The notes below the pieces were generated by a model. It was given only the letters and a program-made list of their open reading frames with translations, ran no database searches and had not been told where the DNA came from. From NCBI RefSeq assembly GCF_029016285.1, contig NZ_CP091975.1:1240001-1304000 (forward strand): 64,000 nt of DNA, given 5' to 3'. This DNA is from Vibrio sp. DW001 (GTDB lineage: Bacteria; Pseudomonadota; Gammaproteobacteria; Enterobacterales; Vibrionaceae). The position numbers and the translations under genes were made by a program. Numbering within the stretch: the stretch's first letter is position 1; the number at the start of each line of letters is the position of its first letter. Below are positions 9,170-18,121 of the stretch, piece by piece.

Positions 9170-9784
9170 CTAGTTCCTTGCATAGTGACTCAAAAACATA
9201 GCGGCTGTTTCATCGGTGATATTTTTGAGTTTTTCTAACTCTATCTTGCTACCTATATTGAGCAATAAGGGCCAGAAACAGTGTCCTTTAATCATGTTAT
9301 GTAATTGGCTATTAGCAAACTCAAAATCCATTGGTTTGAGCCTGTTGTCAGCGACCGCAGCTTCCAGCCATTTAAAAAGGGTGGTTTCTCTAGCGGAGAA
9401 TTTGCCCATCTCTTTTTGTAGTGCCTCAGGGTTGTAAAAAAAGTGCCCAAATGCGACGCGCGAAAGATCAAGATTTTCTTTAGCGGAGAACATCTTTGCT
9501 TCAGCCAGTAAAATAGCGCTTAATTGCTCATGTAGAGAGGTCTCTGTTAGGTACTCAAAATCAGGCTGAATGGTTGATTTTCGCCACATCTCCGCCATGA
9601 TTTGCATGACGAGTATCTCTTTGGTTTCAAAATGGTTGTAAACCGTTCTTTTTGAAACTTGAGCCAATTCGGATACCTTGTCCATGCTGGTGCTCTGCAC
9701 GCCATCTTTTATAAAGGCCTTCTTCGCGGCATTAAGAATTGCTTCTCTTTTAAGTTCACTTCTCGTTCTTTTTACTTCAGACAT
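9170..9784 (-). CDS. TetR/AcrR family transcriptional repressor
   Basis: 204 residues. The N-terminal TetR helix-turn-helix (about residues 12-58: AILNAAKKAFIKDG...TSMDKVSELAQVSKRTVYNHF) is followed by a helical ligand-binding domain ending in a QLHNMIKGHCFWPLLL-type segment common in AcrR-like members. It is divergent from the lactamase-fold hydrolase gene, with a nested palindrome between them (9822-9876) that is very probably its operator. The simplest model is autorepression and repression of the hydrolase, relieved by an unknown small molecule. Confidence 0.92.
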   Translation of the reverse strand: MSEVKRTRSELKREAILNAAKKAFIKDGVQSTSMDKVSELAQVSKRTVYNHFETKEILVMQIMAEMWRKSTIQPDFEYLTETSLHEQLSAILLAEAKMFSAKENLDLSRVAFGHFFYNPEALQKEMGKFSARETTLFKWLEAAVADNRLKPMDFEFANSQLHNMIKGHCFWPLLLNIGSKIELEKLKNITDETAAMFLSHYARN

Positions 9785-9821
9785 TTAAACATCAACTCAT
9801 TTATAGACTGCCAATTATTTT

Positions 9822-9876
9822 ACACTGAGTAGTTTACTTTTCAATGTATAAATGTAAACTACTCAGTGTAGTTTAC
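9822..9876. promoter_or_regulatory. Nested TetR operator between tetR and hydrolase gene
   Basis: ACACTGAGTAGTTTAC (9822-9837) is repeated as its perfect reverse complement at 9854-9869, 16 bases apart. The second copy overlaps another perfect inverted repeat: GTAAACTAC and GTAGTTTAC separated by TCAGT (9854-9876). The unit GTAGTTTAC therefore occurs three times. It sits between two divergent starts and is the expected binding site of the adjacent TetR protein. Confidence 0.75.
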
Positions 9877-9892
9877 AAGTTAGAGCCCTCGA

Positions 9893-10984
9893 ATGAAGAA
9901 ATTTAAAATATTTGGTTTAGGAGTTTTATTTATGACAGTTGTAACGATTGGCGCGCGTGTAACCAGTACTGGTGCGACTCAAAATGAAGGAAAGTTTGTA
10001 AATACGGAAATCAAATACAACCCGTCTCTAGGGAATCTCTGGGACATGGTAGTCGAACGTTTTAATACCAAACGAACTGCAGCGGAGCCGGCAGGTGAGG
10101 TTCCTTTGAAATCATTATCGCAGGCTCAATTACAGAGCAGTGATGAAGACGCCATTTTTCGCTTAGGACACTCAACCATCTTGATGAGGTTAAATGGTGA
10201 GTATGTCATGACTGATCCGGTATTCAGCGAAAGAGCATCACCAGTGCAATGGGCGGGGCCTAAGCGGTTTCATCCAACCCCAATTTCTATTGAAGATTTA
10301 CCCAATATTAAAGTGGTGATTATCAGTCATGACCATTATGACCATTTGGACAAAGCGGCAATCAAAAAATTGGCGAACAAAGTCGAGCATTTTGTTACCC
10401 CTTTAAAAGTGGGAGACTATCTTATCGATTGGGGTGTTGAAAAATCTAAAGTGACCCAATTGGACTGGTGGCAAGATGTGCAGCTTGGCAATATTCATCT
10501 TGTTGCGACACCTGCTCAACACTTCTCTGGTCGAAGTCTGTTTGATCGAGACGAAACATTGTGGGCAAGTTGGGTAATCCAAAGCGACAGACACAATCTA
10601 TTCTTTAGTGGAGATGGCGGTTATTTTGATGGTTTCAAAGAGATTGGTGAAAAATACGGTCCGTTTGATGTCACAATGATAGAGACGGGGGCTTATAATG
10701 ACCTGTGGGCAGATATCCATATGCTACCTGAACATAGCATGCAGGCACACCTGGATCTTAAAGGCAAAGCGATGCTGCCAATCCACAATGGTACTTTTGA
10801 TCTATCAATGCACGACTGGTTTGAACCGTTTGAGCGAATTACAGAATTGGCGAAGCAAAATAACGTTAATCTATTAACGCCAGTGTTTGGTGATGCGATT
10901 GAGCTCGACAATCCGGTTAGCAGTTATGCATGGTGGCGTGAAGCACAAGAGACGAAAGAGTCCGCGTTGGCGCTACAAGAGTAA
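9893..10984 (+). CDS. Exported metallo-beta-lactamase-fold hydrolase (UlaG/NAPE-PLD-like)
   Basis: 363 residues with an N-terminal signal-peptide-like hydrophobic segment (about residues 5-26), implying periplasmic location or membrane anchoring. The metal-binding motif SHDHYDHLD lies near residue 145, with later metal ligands in an SGDGGYFDGF segment and a HNGTFDLS segment. The RLGHSTILMRL and PKRFHPTPI regions are typical of the branch that includes UlaG and NAPE-hydrolysing phospholipase D. The substrate is unknown; a lipid phosphodiester or lactone is plausible. It is controlled with the divergent tetR through the operator in between. A hairpin at 11001-11034 follows. Confidence 0.85.
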   Translation: MKKFKIFGLGVLFMTVVTIGARVTSTGATQNEGKFVNTEIKYNPSLGNLWDMVVERFNTKRTAAEPAGEVPLKSLSQAQLQSSDEDAIFRLGHSTILMRLNGEYVMTDPVFSERASPVQWAGPKRFHPTPISIEDLPNIKVVIISHDHYDHLDKAAIKKLANKVEHFVTPLKVGDYLIDWGVEKSKVTQLDWWQDVQLGNIHLVATPAQHFSGRSLFDRDETLWASWVIQSDRHNLFFSGDGGYFDGFKEIGEKYGPFDVTMIETGAYNDLWADIHMLPEHSMQAHLDLKGKAMLPIHNGTFDLSMHDWFEPFERITELAKQNNVNLLTPVFGDAIELDNPVSSYAWWREAQETKESALALQE

Positions 10985-11000
10985 TTAAATACCTGAGTCG

Positions 11001-11034
11001 CTGCTTTGCCAGACTCTATAGTTAAGCAAAGCAG
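11001..11034. terminator. Stem-loop between convergent genes
   Basis: CTGCTTTGC and GCAAAGCAG form a perfect nine-pair stem with a 16-base loop after the hydrolase gene. There is no T-tract, so termination strength is uncertain. Confidence 0.4.
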
Positions 11035-11103
11035 TGATTGCTGTATCAGGGCCTCTATTAACGACGATGAAGCGTTAATTCGAATTGATGGTTGTTCGAC
11101 GTT

Positions 11104-11727
11104 TTATTCGATAGAAAGCGTATAAATTATCGATGTTATTGCTAAGGCGATCATCAGTATCACTAAGGCTCTTCTATTGGAAGCTAGGTTTATCTTGGTT
11201 GTCATGTTTTTTTGATAGCCTGTAAACATTGCTTTGACGAGAGGTTTGTTCTGCCATTTATAGATAATAATGGCCAGCACGTGTAGCCCTACAAGTACAA
11301 ATAACCCATTAACGAGGTTTTCATGTATGAGAACGCATACATCAAATATGTCATCGTTAAGCCAGATTTGTGAACCGGGTAAGGGGTCCAACATCCCAGA
11401 TAGAGCAAGACCAGTCAGCGCTTGAAGCAATAGTGCACCAATCATGGCGAGGACCATATAACCACCTGCAGGGTTATGGCCTGGTTGCTCCGAATGTTGT
11501 CCATTTAGGTATTGAACGACCGTTTTTGGTGACCGGATAAATCGTGAGAAACGACTTGTATCACTTCCGAAAAAGCCCCAAATAATACGCCATATGAGCA
11601 GAGTAAAAAGGGTTAGACCAAAGTAAACGTGTGGTCCTTGTTCCGTGAGACCGCTAAAGGCCAACCCAGCGAATAGTAGTGCCTGAATCCAATGATATAA
11701 ACGTGTCGGTAAGTCCCAAACTTTCAT
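11104..11727 (-). CDS. Cytochrome b561-type membrane cytochrome
   Basis: 207 residues from the ATG at 11727, chosen because AAGGA lies six bases upstream; a further ATG nine codons earlier lacks one. The start MKVWDLPTRLYHW is the family hallmark, with the haem-ligand histidine at residue 12, four predicted membrane helices, further histidines in the HENLVNGLF and GLHVLAI helices, and a fifth short hydrophobic tail. It is a di-haem b-type cytochrome that passes electrons between the quinone pool and periplasmic c-type cytochromes. It is divergent from the cytochrome c' gene and very probably its electron partner, as this pairing is common. Confidence 0.9.
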   Translation of the reverse strand: MKVWDLPTRLYHWIQALLFAGLAFSGLTEQGPHVYFGLTLFTLLIWRIIWGFFGSDTSRFSRFIRSPKTVVQYLNGQHSEQPGHNPAGGYMVLAMIGALLLQALTGLALSGMLDPLPGSQIWLNDDIFDVCVLIHENLVNGLFVLVGLHVLAIIIYKWQNKPLVKAMFTGYQKNMTTKINLASNRRALVILMIALAITSIIYTLSIE

Positions 11728-11799
11728 GTCCCGTCCTTGTAGGTAGTTTGCCATTCCTCATTATACAATCTGATTAACCGAAGAGTAATGCCTATTGCA

Positions 11800-11844
11800 A
11801 CTATTTACATAACAAACACTACTTACGTAATAACAACTATTTAC
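11800..11844 (+). repeat. Three 9-base direct repeats, period 18, in cytochrome promoter
   Basis: ACTATTTAC (11800), ACTACTTAC (11818) and ACTATTTAC (11836) repeat exactly every 18 bases between the divergent cytochrome b and cytochrome c' genes. The spacing of nearly two helical turns suggests side-by-side binding of a regulator. I do not recognise the regulator. Confidence 0.6.
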
Positions 11845-11916
11845 TTAAGCGTGATTATTGTGTAACTATGCTTAAATAATAAACAGCTCTCATATGAGCG
11901 ACATGGAGGAAGTAAA

Positions 11917-12348
11917 ATGAAAAAGCAATTAGTAAGCCTATTTATGCTTATTTCGGTTTCGGCTAGCGCAGCAACGTTTGAAGCGGAAATAGAGGCTCGT
12001 CAGGATGCATATTCAGGTATCAAAGACAACGTCGAAGCGGTTGGCGGCATGCTCGAAAGTGGTCAATTTGATTACGCTAAGTTTGAGATGCTGGGAGAGG
12101 CACTAACCAAGCACTCATCTAGCCTAAAAACGCTGTTCCCAGAAGGAAGCCAAGAAGGCAGTAACGCCAAAAAGGCGGTATGGAAGGATTTTGAGAAATT
12201 CTCAACGAATCTAGATAAACTCGATCAAGGCTTTCAAGATTTCTATGCGGCAGCAAAGGTACAGGATCAGGCCGCTCTACTAGCCGGATTTAAAGATGCG
12301 ACTGGTACCTGCAAAGGTTGTCATCGTAAGTTCCGTAATAAGAAATAA
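11917..12348 (+). CDS. Cytochrome c' (cytochrome c prime)
   Basis: 143 residues with a clear signal peptide (cleavage after about SASA, residue 18) and a four-helix-bundle sequence ending in the haem-binding motif CKGCH (C132, C135, H136) close to the C-terminus, the diagnostic arrangement for cytochrome c'. These periplasmic proteins have a five-coordinate haem that binds NO and CO and are thought to buffer nitric oxide or shuttle electrons. The start has GGAGG upstream. With the divergent b561-type cytochrome it forms a probable small redox module; this may relate to NnrS 4 kb away, though that is inference. Confidence 0.93.
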   Translation: MKKQLVSLFMLISVSASAATFEAEIEARQDAYSGIKDNVEAVGGMLESGQFDYAKFEMLGEALTKHSSSLKTLFPEGSQEGSNAKKAVWKDFEKFSTNLDKLDQGFQDFYAAAKVQDQAALLAGFKDATGTCKGCHRKFRNKK

Positions 12349-12366
12349 AGTAAAAAAGAGTTCTAT

Positions 12367-13836
12367 TCACAGACTGAGATAAATCTGTCTGAGCTGTGCA
12401 ATAAGCGGTTCAATTTTATTACTTTGTACATTACCATAGCCAAGAACCAGAGCATTCCAGTCGCGCTGATAGGAGTGTTTCTCATAATAAGATAGGGGTC
12501 GAACCGTGATCCCTTTTTTCTCTGCTGCTTCAACCACTTGATCTTCGCTAGGTGAACCCTGCCAACGAACGGTGGTGTGTAATCCTGCTTCTTGACTGAT
12601 CACTTGCCATTCTCGCCCAAAATGTTGCGTGAGTGCGCCTCGTAATAAAATAGATTTTTGTTGATAGATTTTTCTCATTCGCCTTAGATGACGAAGAAAA
12701 TGCCCCTCAGAGATAAAGTCTGCCAAAGCGGCTTGGCTATGTATCGCGGTATTGCCTGCCATTGCATCTTTAATCTTTAAACATGCCTCTACTAGACTTT
12801 CCGGCACTACCATGTAGCCAATCCTTAAGCCGTTAAACATCGTTTTACTCAACGATCCGACGTAAATACAACGGTCTGAAAACCCAGATTGTGCAGATAA
12901 CCCCTGAAGTGACGTATAGGGTCTATGAGCAAATTGGAACTCGCTATCATAATCGTCTTCGATAACCCAAGCTTGGTTCGCCTCTGCCCACTGTAATATT
13001 TGTAATCGCTGCTCTGTATTGAGGCTGGTTCCCATTGGGTATTGGTTGCTGGGTGTTAAGTAAACGGCCGCCGCCTTGTGTTTTAACAATGAGGAAATAT
13101 TGAGTCCCAATAACGGGTCAACTGATACTGAAGCCGTTTTAATACGATAAAGGTTCAGCACTTTACGCATCTGTGAGTATCCTGGTTCTTCCATTAACAC
13201 CGTTTGATTTGGATCTAGAGTCGCGAGTGTTGCGATGGAAAGTGCTTGCTGCGCGCCGGAGGTGACGATGATTCGTTTAGGGTGACAGGAAACAGAGCGG
13301 CTTGATTGTAGATAATGGCTGAGTGCTTCACGCAATGGGAAGTAACCTTGTATGTCCCCCATTCCTGACAATGAGTCCCGGTGAATATGCCTCTGTAGCA
13401 ATCGTTGCCATTTGGTATATGGGAATTCAACAAGGTCAGGTATACCGGGAGAAAATGGTCGATTTAGATAAAGTGATCGTTGTGTATCGAATGGGGACCC
13501 AAGGGTGAGTTTTTTACTATTTACGACGGATCTGTCTGGTCGTTCTGATTGGCTGATAGCGGTCTTCAGAAAATACTCGGGGATAGATACCGCGACGAAA
13601 AAACCTGAACCTTTTCGGCTTTGCAAGTACCCCTCTGCAACAAGCTGTTCGTATGCACTGGTTACCGTATTTCGACTCAGTGTAAGCTCTTCTGCCATCT
13701 TTCTGGTAGAGGGTAACTTTTGTTCTCTTTTCCAATGCCCATTGATTATTTTTTGTTGAATGGCGTCAAATAGTGTTTGTTGAAGTGTAGAACTTTGCTT
13801 TGATAGGAAAAGGTCGCCGACGTCGATTAAATTCAT
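12367..13836 (-). CDS. MocR-type (GntR-aminotransferase) transcriptional regulator
   Basis: 489 residues. An N-terminal GntR winged helix (about 15-80, with the LPSTRKMAEELTLSRNTV motif) is fused by a linker to a fold-type I aminotransferase domain. The PLP-binding lysine is K331 in GSLSK. MocR proteins use PLP or related amines as the signal; PdxR is one member. It is divergent from an FMN-binding pyridoxamine-phosphate-oxidase-like gene, which is the natural target. The gap contains an inverted repeat (13864-13881) that may be its site. Whether it senses PLP itself cannot be told. Confidence 0.92.
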   Translation of the reverse strand: MNLIDVGDLFLSKQSSTLQQTLFDAIQQKIINGHWKREQKLPSTRKMAEELTLSRNTVTSAYEQLVAEGYLQSRKGSGFFVAVSIPEYFLKTAISQSERPDRSVVNSKKLTLGSPFDTQRSLYLNRPFSPGIPDLVEFPYTKWQRLLQRHIHRDSLSGMGDIQGYFPLREALSHYLQSSRSVSCHPKRIIVTSGAQQALSIATLATLDPNQTVLMEEPGYSQMRKVLNLYRIKTASVSVDPLLGLNISSLLKHKAAAVYLTPSNQYPMGTSLNTEQRLQILQWAEANQAWVIEDDYDSEFQFAHRPYTSLQGLSAQSGFSDRCIYVGSLSKTMFNGLRIGYMVVPESLVEACLKIKDAMAGNTAIHSQAALADFISEGHFLRHLRRMRKIYQQKSILLRGALTQHFGREWQVISQEAGLHTTVRWQGSPSEDQVVEAAEKKGITVRPLSYYEKHSYQRDWNALVLGYGNVQSNKIEPLIAQLRQIYLSL

Positions 13837-13863
13837 AACTGGCTCTTTAATTTATTTGTAATT

Positions 13864-13881
13864 GGATCTAATTAAGATACC
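13864..13881. promoter_or_regulatory. Inverted repeat in the MocR/FMN-protein intergenic region
   Basis: GGATCT and AGATaCC flank AATTA. It lies between the divergent starts and is a candidate MocR site. MocR sites are often direct repeats as well, so the assignment is tentative. Confidence 0.35.
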
Positions 13882-13939
13882 AGTTTGATTGTATATTGTA
13901 AAAACACCAGACAAAAAGATCAAACTAGGGGCCAAAATA

Positions 13940-14605
13940 ATGCTTTCAAAAACAGAACGAACAGCGATCAAAAAGGGTGCGCATAAAGCGTGCGATGACG
14001 AAGCTAAGTTGCATCAAATAATTGATGAAAGTTTGCTTGCTCATGTCGCTATTGTGGAGAAAGGAGTACCTATTGTTATTCCTATGTTAGCTTGGAGAGT
14101 CGACGATCATATCTATATCCACGGCGCGAATAATAGCCGCCTGCTCAGGACATTGAAAAATAGTGTAGAAACGAGTCTGACGTTTACACTGTTTGATGGC
14201 TGGGTACTGGCTCGATCGGCAATGCATCATAGTGCGCACTATCGAAGTGCTGTGGTATTTGGTCGGTTTGAACAGATAAGTGAAAATGACGAAAAAGACC
14301 GTATATTGAACCACTTTGTGGAACAAATCGCGCCTAATCGTACTTGTGAGGTTCGTTTAGGTAATCAAAAAGAGTTGTCTGCGACCCTGCTACTGAGAAT
14401 GCCATTATCAGAAGCCTCAGTTAAAATTGGTAACCATGGTGTCAACGACGATATGGCGGATTTGGACAGACCAGTATGGGCGGGTATTTTGCCTTATAGA
14501 ACGGTTATCGGGCCTCTTGAACCTGTAGCCGATCTCGGCGAAGGCATAGCAATGCCTGATTACTCTTCAGCTTACGGTGACCGTTGGTGCGGTTTAAATG
14601 AGTGA
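13940..14605 (+). CDS. FMN-binding split-barrel protein, NimA/pyridoxamine-oxidase-like
   Basis: 221 residues from the ATG at 13940, chosen because AGGGG lies eight bases upstream; a longer TTG start has none. The segment HVAIVEKGVPIVIPMLAW, followed by a IYIHGANNSRLLR strand and LFDGWVLARSAMHHSAHYRS, matches the flavin-nucleotide-binding family related to NimA nitroimidazole reductases. It probably binds FMN or F-type flavins as a dimer and catalyses a redox reaction of unknown substrate. Its divergent MocR neighbour suggests control by PLP or an amine. It is not the biosynthetic PdxH. Confidence 0.85.
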   Translation: MLSKTERTAIKKGAHKACDDEAKLHQIIDESLLAHVAIVEKGVPIVIPMLAWRVDDHIYIHGANNSRLLRTLKNSVETSLTFTLFDGWVLARSAMHHSAHYRSAVVFGRFEQISENDEKDRILNHFVEQIAPNRTCEVRLGNQKELSATLLLRMPLSEASVKIGNHGVNDDMADLDRPVWAGILPYRTVIGPLEPVADLGEGIAMPDYSSAYGDRWCGLNE

Positions 14606-14717
14606 GTGAATGTCCGAGAACAGTTGCTATCTATGTTTAATACGATACATTTAACGGCATAAAATGGTTTTTAGCCGAACTATGTCTGCAAACAATAGAT
14701 AAAAATCAAGGAAGATA

Positions 14718-15692
14718 ATGAGCACAATTCTCGATTGTATACGAACGGTAGGTAAAGGCGAAAGGGGACGAAAACCTCTTAATTTTGAACAAGCTTATCA
14801 AGTGATGGATGAGTATCTCGATGGCAAAATTGGTGACGACCAGATGGCTATGTTGATGATGCTTATTCGAGTTCAAAATGAAACCCATGACGAAATTGCA
14901 GGATTTGTTAAGGCGTTCCAAACGAGGATGCCGGATATTGGCGCTGACATCGACTGGCCTTGCTATGCTGGAAAAAGGGCAAGCGCAGGAAAACCTTGGC
15001 ACATTATCGCCGCCAAAATACTCGCCGAGAATGGTTACAAAGTATTGGTGCATGGACACCTAGAAGAAACCTCGATTCGTGAACACGTTCGTGACTACAT
15101 TGATGCGCTTGATATTCCATTTGCAGCGGATGTGAAGCAAGCAAAAGAGATGATTGAGCATCACAATATTGTTTATCTACCTCTAACCAGTTTTGCTCCT
15201 CAAGTGGTGACCATGTTGGATTGGAAAAATCGATATGGCTTACGAACACCAATCAATACGGTAGTAAGAGCGCTTAATCCTGGCAACGCAAGATATGGTA
15301 TTAGAGGTAGCTTTCACCCAGGTTTTCAGCAACTACATGCCGAAGTAGAGCAAGCAGTAGGCCTAAGCAAACACGCGGTCATCTCTTTTAAAGGCCAGTC
15401 TGGTGAGTCAGAATACAATCCTAAGGTAAGCCAAACGGTTTGGAGAAGTGATAACAATGGCGTAACTTCGCACTACTGGCCAGAAACGATGGCCTCAGAT
15501 CTTCCCCAGCCCAAACAGCCGTTGCTAGGGACGGATCCTAGCGATTACAATATGATGGCAAATACGGTTGTCGCGACATTATGTGCCGTATTGTTCGCCA
15601 AGGTAAATGATAGAGATAAAGCCTACGAACTCGCCTACGCATTATGGAGTGATTGGGTAGTGAATAGCCCATATAGTAATGGCACTCGTTGA
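14718..15692 (+). CDS. ybiB: TrpD2/YbiB family phosphoribosyltransferase-fold DNA-binding protein
   Basis: 324 residues, the usual length for the TrpD2 branch of the anthranilate phosphoribosyltransferase fold. The N-terminal helical domain (about 1-80, with LDGKIGDDQMAMLMMLIR) and the larger nucleotide-fold domain are present. The glycine-rich PRPP site of true TrpD is replaced by GKRASAGKPW, consistent with loss of the enzyme activity. E. coli YbiB binds nucleic acid non-specifically and is SOS-linked; I see no LexA box upstream here. AAGGAAG precedes the ATG. It is the only gene of its transcription unit, far from trp genes. Confidence 0.85.
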   Translation: MSTILDCIRTVGKGERGRKPLNFEQAYQVMDEYLDGKIGDDQMAMLMMLIRVQNETHDEIAGFVKAFQTRMPDIGADIDWPCYAGKRASAGKPWHIIAAKILAENGYKVLVHGHLEETSIREHVRDYIDALDIPFAADVKQAKEMIEHHNIVYLPLTSFAPQVVTMLDWKNRYGLRTPINTVVRALNPGNARYGIRGSFHPGFQQLHAEVEQAVGLSKHAVISFKGQSGESEYNPKVSQTVWRSDNNGVTSHYWPETMASDLPQPKQPLLGTDPSDYNMMANTVVATLCAVLFAKVNDRDKAYELAYALWSDWVVNSPYSNGTR

Positions 15693-15755
15693 TCTGGTCG
15701 CCTTTAACCTTGAACGTAATGAAATTCTAACTGCCCACATTCTGTGATTCGATGA

Positions 15756-15803
15756 AACCTCTCTGTTTATGTAATACGTTATGTCGTATATAAACAGAGG
15801 GTT
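15756..15803. terminator. Long stem-loop after ybiB
   Basis: CTCTGTTTA pairs with TAAACAGAG, extended by AACC/GGTT and partly by an inner ATACG/CGTAT stem. No T-run follows directly. A bidirectional terminator or a decayed palindromic repeat is possible. The remainder of 15693-15975 shows no gene. Confidence 0.45.
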
Positions 15804-15975
15804 CCTATATGCAATTTTCTTTTTCAACTCTATTTTTATCTGTTCAGTTAAGAATTCCTACTTCTATGTAGGGCTATTCCTAAACGTCCTTTGATGCGTA
15901 TTTTCAGTGATATTATTTTTCTCGTAGAAAGAGCCTATATATCATTTTAAATTAACACTGAAGATACCTATTATT

Positions 15976-16836
15976 ATGCTGAATACTTTAAATGAACGGA
16001 CTAAACCGCACGACGATACGGCTATCGACTCTCATATTGCCTTACTCGGTGATGACGTATTGTTAATCTTGGTATTATTACCGTTAATCATTTCGTTTTT
16101 CTATGCGATGTATAGGCATACCAGTAAGGCGCGAGTGATTGCACAGCGTGAACTTGCCTTGACGAAGGTAAAACAGGAAGCATTTGATCTACAAAAAAAT
16201 ATATTAACCATGATGGGAAAGGCCATTGAGTGTCGCTCGGGAGAAACAGGAAGCCATGTTAAACGAGTCGCTCAACTATCCTATTACGTCGGCAAACTTT
16301 ATGGATTAAGTGACGCGGAATGCGAAGTATTAAAAGTCATTAGCCCCATGCATGATATTGGTAAAATAGCGATCAGTGAAAAGATACTGGATAAACCGGG
16401 TAAACTCAATCATGACGAGTTTGAAGTGATGAAACGTCATACTACAGAAGGCTATAAGCTCCTTTCTTCAGGTCGTGGCCACTTAATGGAGATGGCTGCA
16501 ATAGTGGCTCATGAACATCATGAGAAATGGGATGGTTCTGGGTACCCTAATGGAAAGGTGGCCGAAGAAATACATATATATGGACGAATTACTGCAATCG
16601 TAGATGTTATTGACGCTCTGTTGAGTCAACGCCCTTACAAAGAGCCATGGTCTGTGTATCAAGTTAAAGAGTTACTTAAAGGCGAGTCAGGTAAACATTT
16701 TCAGCCCGAGTTGGTCGATCTAATATTGGCACATTTCTCGAATATTATTGACGTAAGAAATGCAGCCATGACAAAAAATGAACCGCGACAGAATAACATG
16801 TCAGAACTTGAAGGAAATGGCTGGTTGGTTAATTAG
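15976..16836 (+). CDS. Membrane-anchored HD-GYP c-di-GMP phosphodiesterase
   Basis: 286 residues: one predicted membrane helix (about 27-47), a short coiled coil (54-75) and an HD-GYP domain. The HD pair is at 126-127 (MHDIGKI) and the GYP motif at 189-191 (HHEKWDGSGYP), with the HxxHH-type metal ligands around 179-182, so activity is expected. It hydrolyses c-di-GMP. There is no receiver or PAS domain; input may come through the membrane helix. No neighbour suggests its specific pathway. The start lacks a good ribosome site, so an alternative start is possible. Confidence 0.9.
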   Translation: MLNTLNERTKPHDDTAIDSHIALLGDDVLLILVLLPLIISFFYAMYRHTSKARVIAQRELALTKVKQEAFDLQKNILTMMGKAIECRSGETGSHVKRVAQLSYYVGKLYGLSDAECEVLKVISPMHDIGKIAISEKILDKPGKLNHDEFEVMKRHTTEGYKLLSSGRGHLMEMAAIVAHEHHEKWDGSGYPNGKVAEEIHIYGRITAIVDVIDALLSQRPYKEPWSVYQVKELLKGESGKHFQPELVDLILAHFSNIIDVRNAAMTKNEPRQNNMSELEGNGWLVN

Positions 16837-16967
16837 TGCTGTCGCCAAATTCGCTATCCTGCGAGAAAAGTAATACAACAGATATTTTGATGATGCACTC
16901 CATAAAATCAACCTAAACTGTTAATTTATATTGATGAATCCATTATGCTAGGTGAAGAGTTTTACGG

Positions 16968-18119
16968 ATGATTGGTCGATTCAATTTAGGGTTAAGGGCA
17001 GGGATGCAAAACAGAGTTAAAGTTATTCTACTGTTAGGGTTGTTGGTAATACTACCGAAAACGGCCGTTAGCTCAAATGATACAACCCCTTCACCATGGA
17101 AGGTCGATATTCCGAGTGTACCAATTAAGTACGATTGGGTTCTTCTTAAAAAAGGAGAGCTATTTGCAGGCGACTTGATTGCTATGTACCAAGAAGAGAT
17201 TGAGTTTGATAGCGATGAAGTGGGACTCGTTGATATCGAGATGAAAGACATTAGGGAGCTGCGAACCAAGCAAAAGATGAGAGTACGTTTTAAAGATGGA
17301 ATTATTAGAGATGGCCAGCTTTGGCTAACGGATTCCACTTTGACTTTTATTGACCTTCCCGACAAAGCTTACCCAAGAGAGATGATTCTCTCTATATCCC
17401 CTTCCGAAAAAAGCGAACAAAGCCTTTGGGATGGGGAGCTTGGTGCAGGACTAAAATACAAAAGCGGCAATTCAGAAAGCCTAGATTATAGTTTTAGTGC
17501 GAAAGCCCGATATCTCTCTGCTCATGGCCGGTTTCTATTTAATTATCGAGGAGTTGTGTCAGAAAGTGCAAATAATGACTCTGAAAGTAGGGAGAAAACA
17601 GAAGACAATCACAGGTTAAATGGATCCTTTGATCTGTATTACTCAGAGCAAATTTACTTTCGTCTTCCGACTTATGAACTCTATATTGATGAATTTAAGA
17701 ACATTGACGCGCAGACGACACTCGGCGTTTCGATGGGGTACGAAGTGTTCGATACGAGTGATGTCGAATTGGATGTTTACGCAGGGTTTAGTGTATTGCA
17801 TACAAAATACAACAGTGTGGAAGTGGGTGAAAAGAAGAACAATGTTTCACCCGTGTTTGCCTTTGGAATGGACTACGAATTAGATATCACCAAAGATCTT
17901 GAATACTTTTTTATCTACGACGGTAAGGTGGTAAATCAAGAATCAGGGCGATTTATACAACACCTAGAGACCGGTATTGAAATAGAGCTAATCGACGACA
18001 TCGATCTGGAAATTGCCGCCATTATAAACAATACCTTTAGCCCTGTTGCGAACGAAGAGGGGCGCAAACCTGAAAACACCGACCTGTTGATGGTAATAGA
18101 GATCGAATACAATTTTTAG
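16968..18119 (+). CDS. DUF481 (YdiY-like) outer-membrane beta-barrel protein
   Basis: 383 residues. A signal-peptide-like segment ends near residue 36; the ATG at 17004 (AAGGG upstream) would give a more typical signal sequence and is a fair alternative start. The first third carries a short DUF5666/LSm-like pattern (FKDGIIRDGQLWL, LFAGDLIAM), and from about residue 155 the sequence shows alternating strands ending in an aromatic C-terminus (IEYNF), the outer-membrane barrel signal. This is the family of salt-induced outer-membrane protein YdiY. Function unknown. It ends two bases before the convergent tetR gene. Confidence 0.8.
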   Translation: MIGRFNLGLRAGMQNRVKVILLLGLLVILPKTAVSSNDTTPSPWKVDIPSVPIKYDWVLLKKGELFAGDLIAMYQEEIEFDSDEVGLVDIEMKDIRELRTKQKMRVRFKDGIIRDGQLWLTDSTLTFIDLPDKAYPREMILSISPSEKSEQSLWDGELGAGLKYKSGNSESLDYSFSAKARYLSAHGRFLFNYRGVVSESANNDSESREKTEDNHRLNGSFDLYYSEQIYFRLPTYELYIDEFKNIDAQTTLGVSMGYEVFDTSDVELDVYAGFSVLHTKYNSVEVGEKKNNVSPVFAFGMDYELDITKDLEYFFIYDGKVVNQESGRFIQHLETGIEIELIDDIDLEIAAIINNTFSPVANEEGRKPENTDLLMVIEIEYNF

Positions 18120-18121
18120 AA

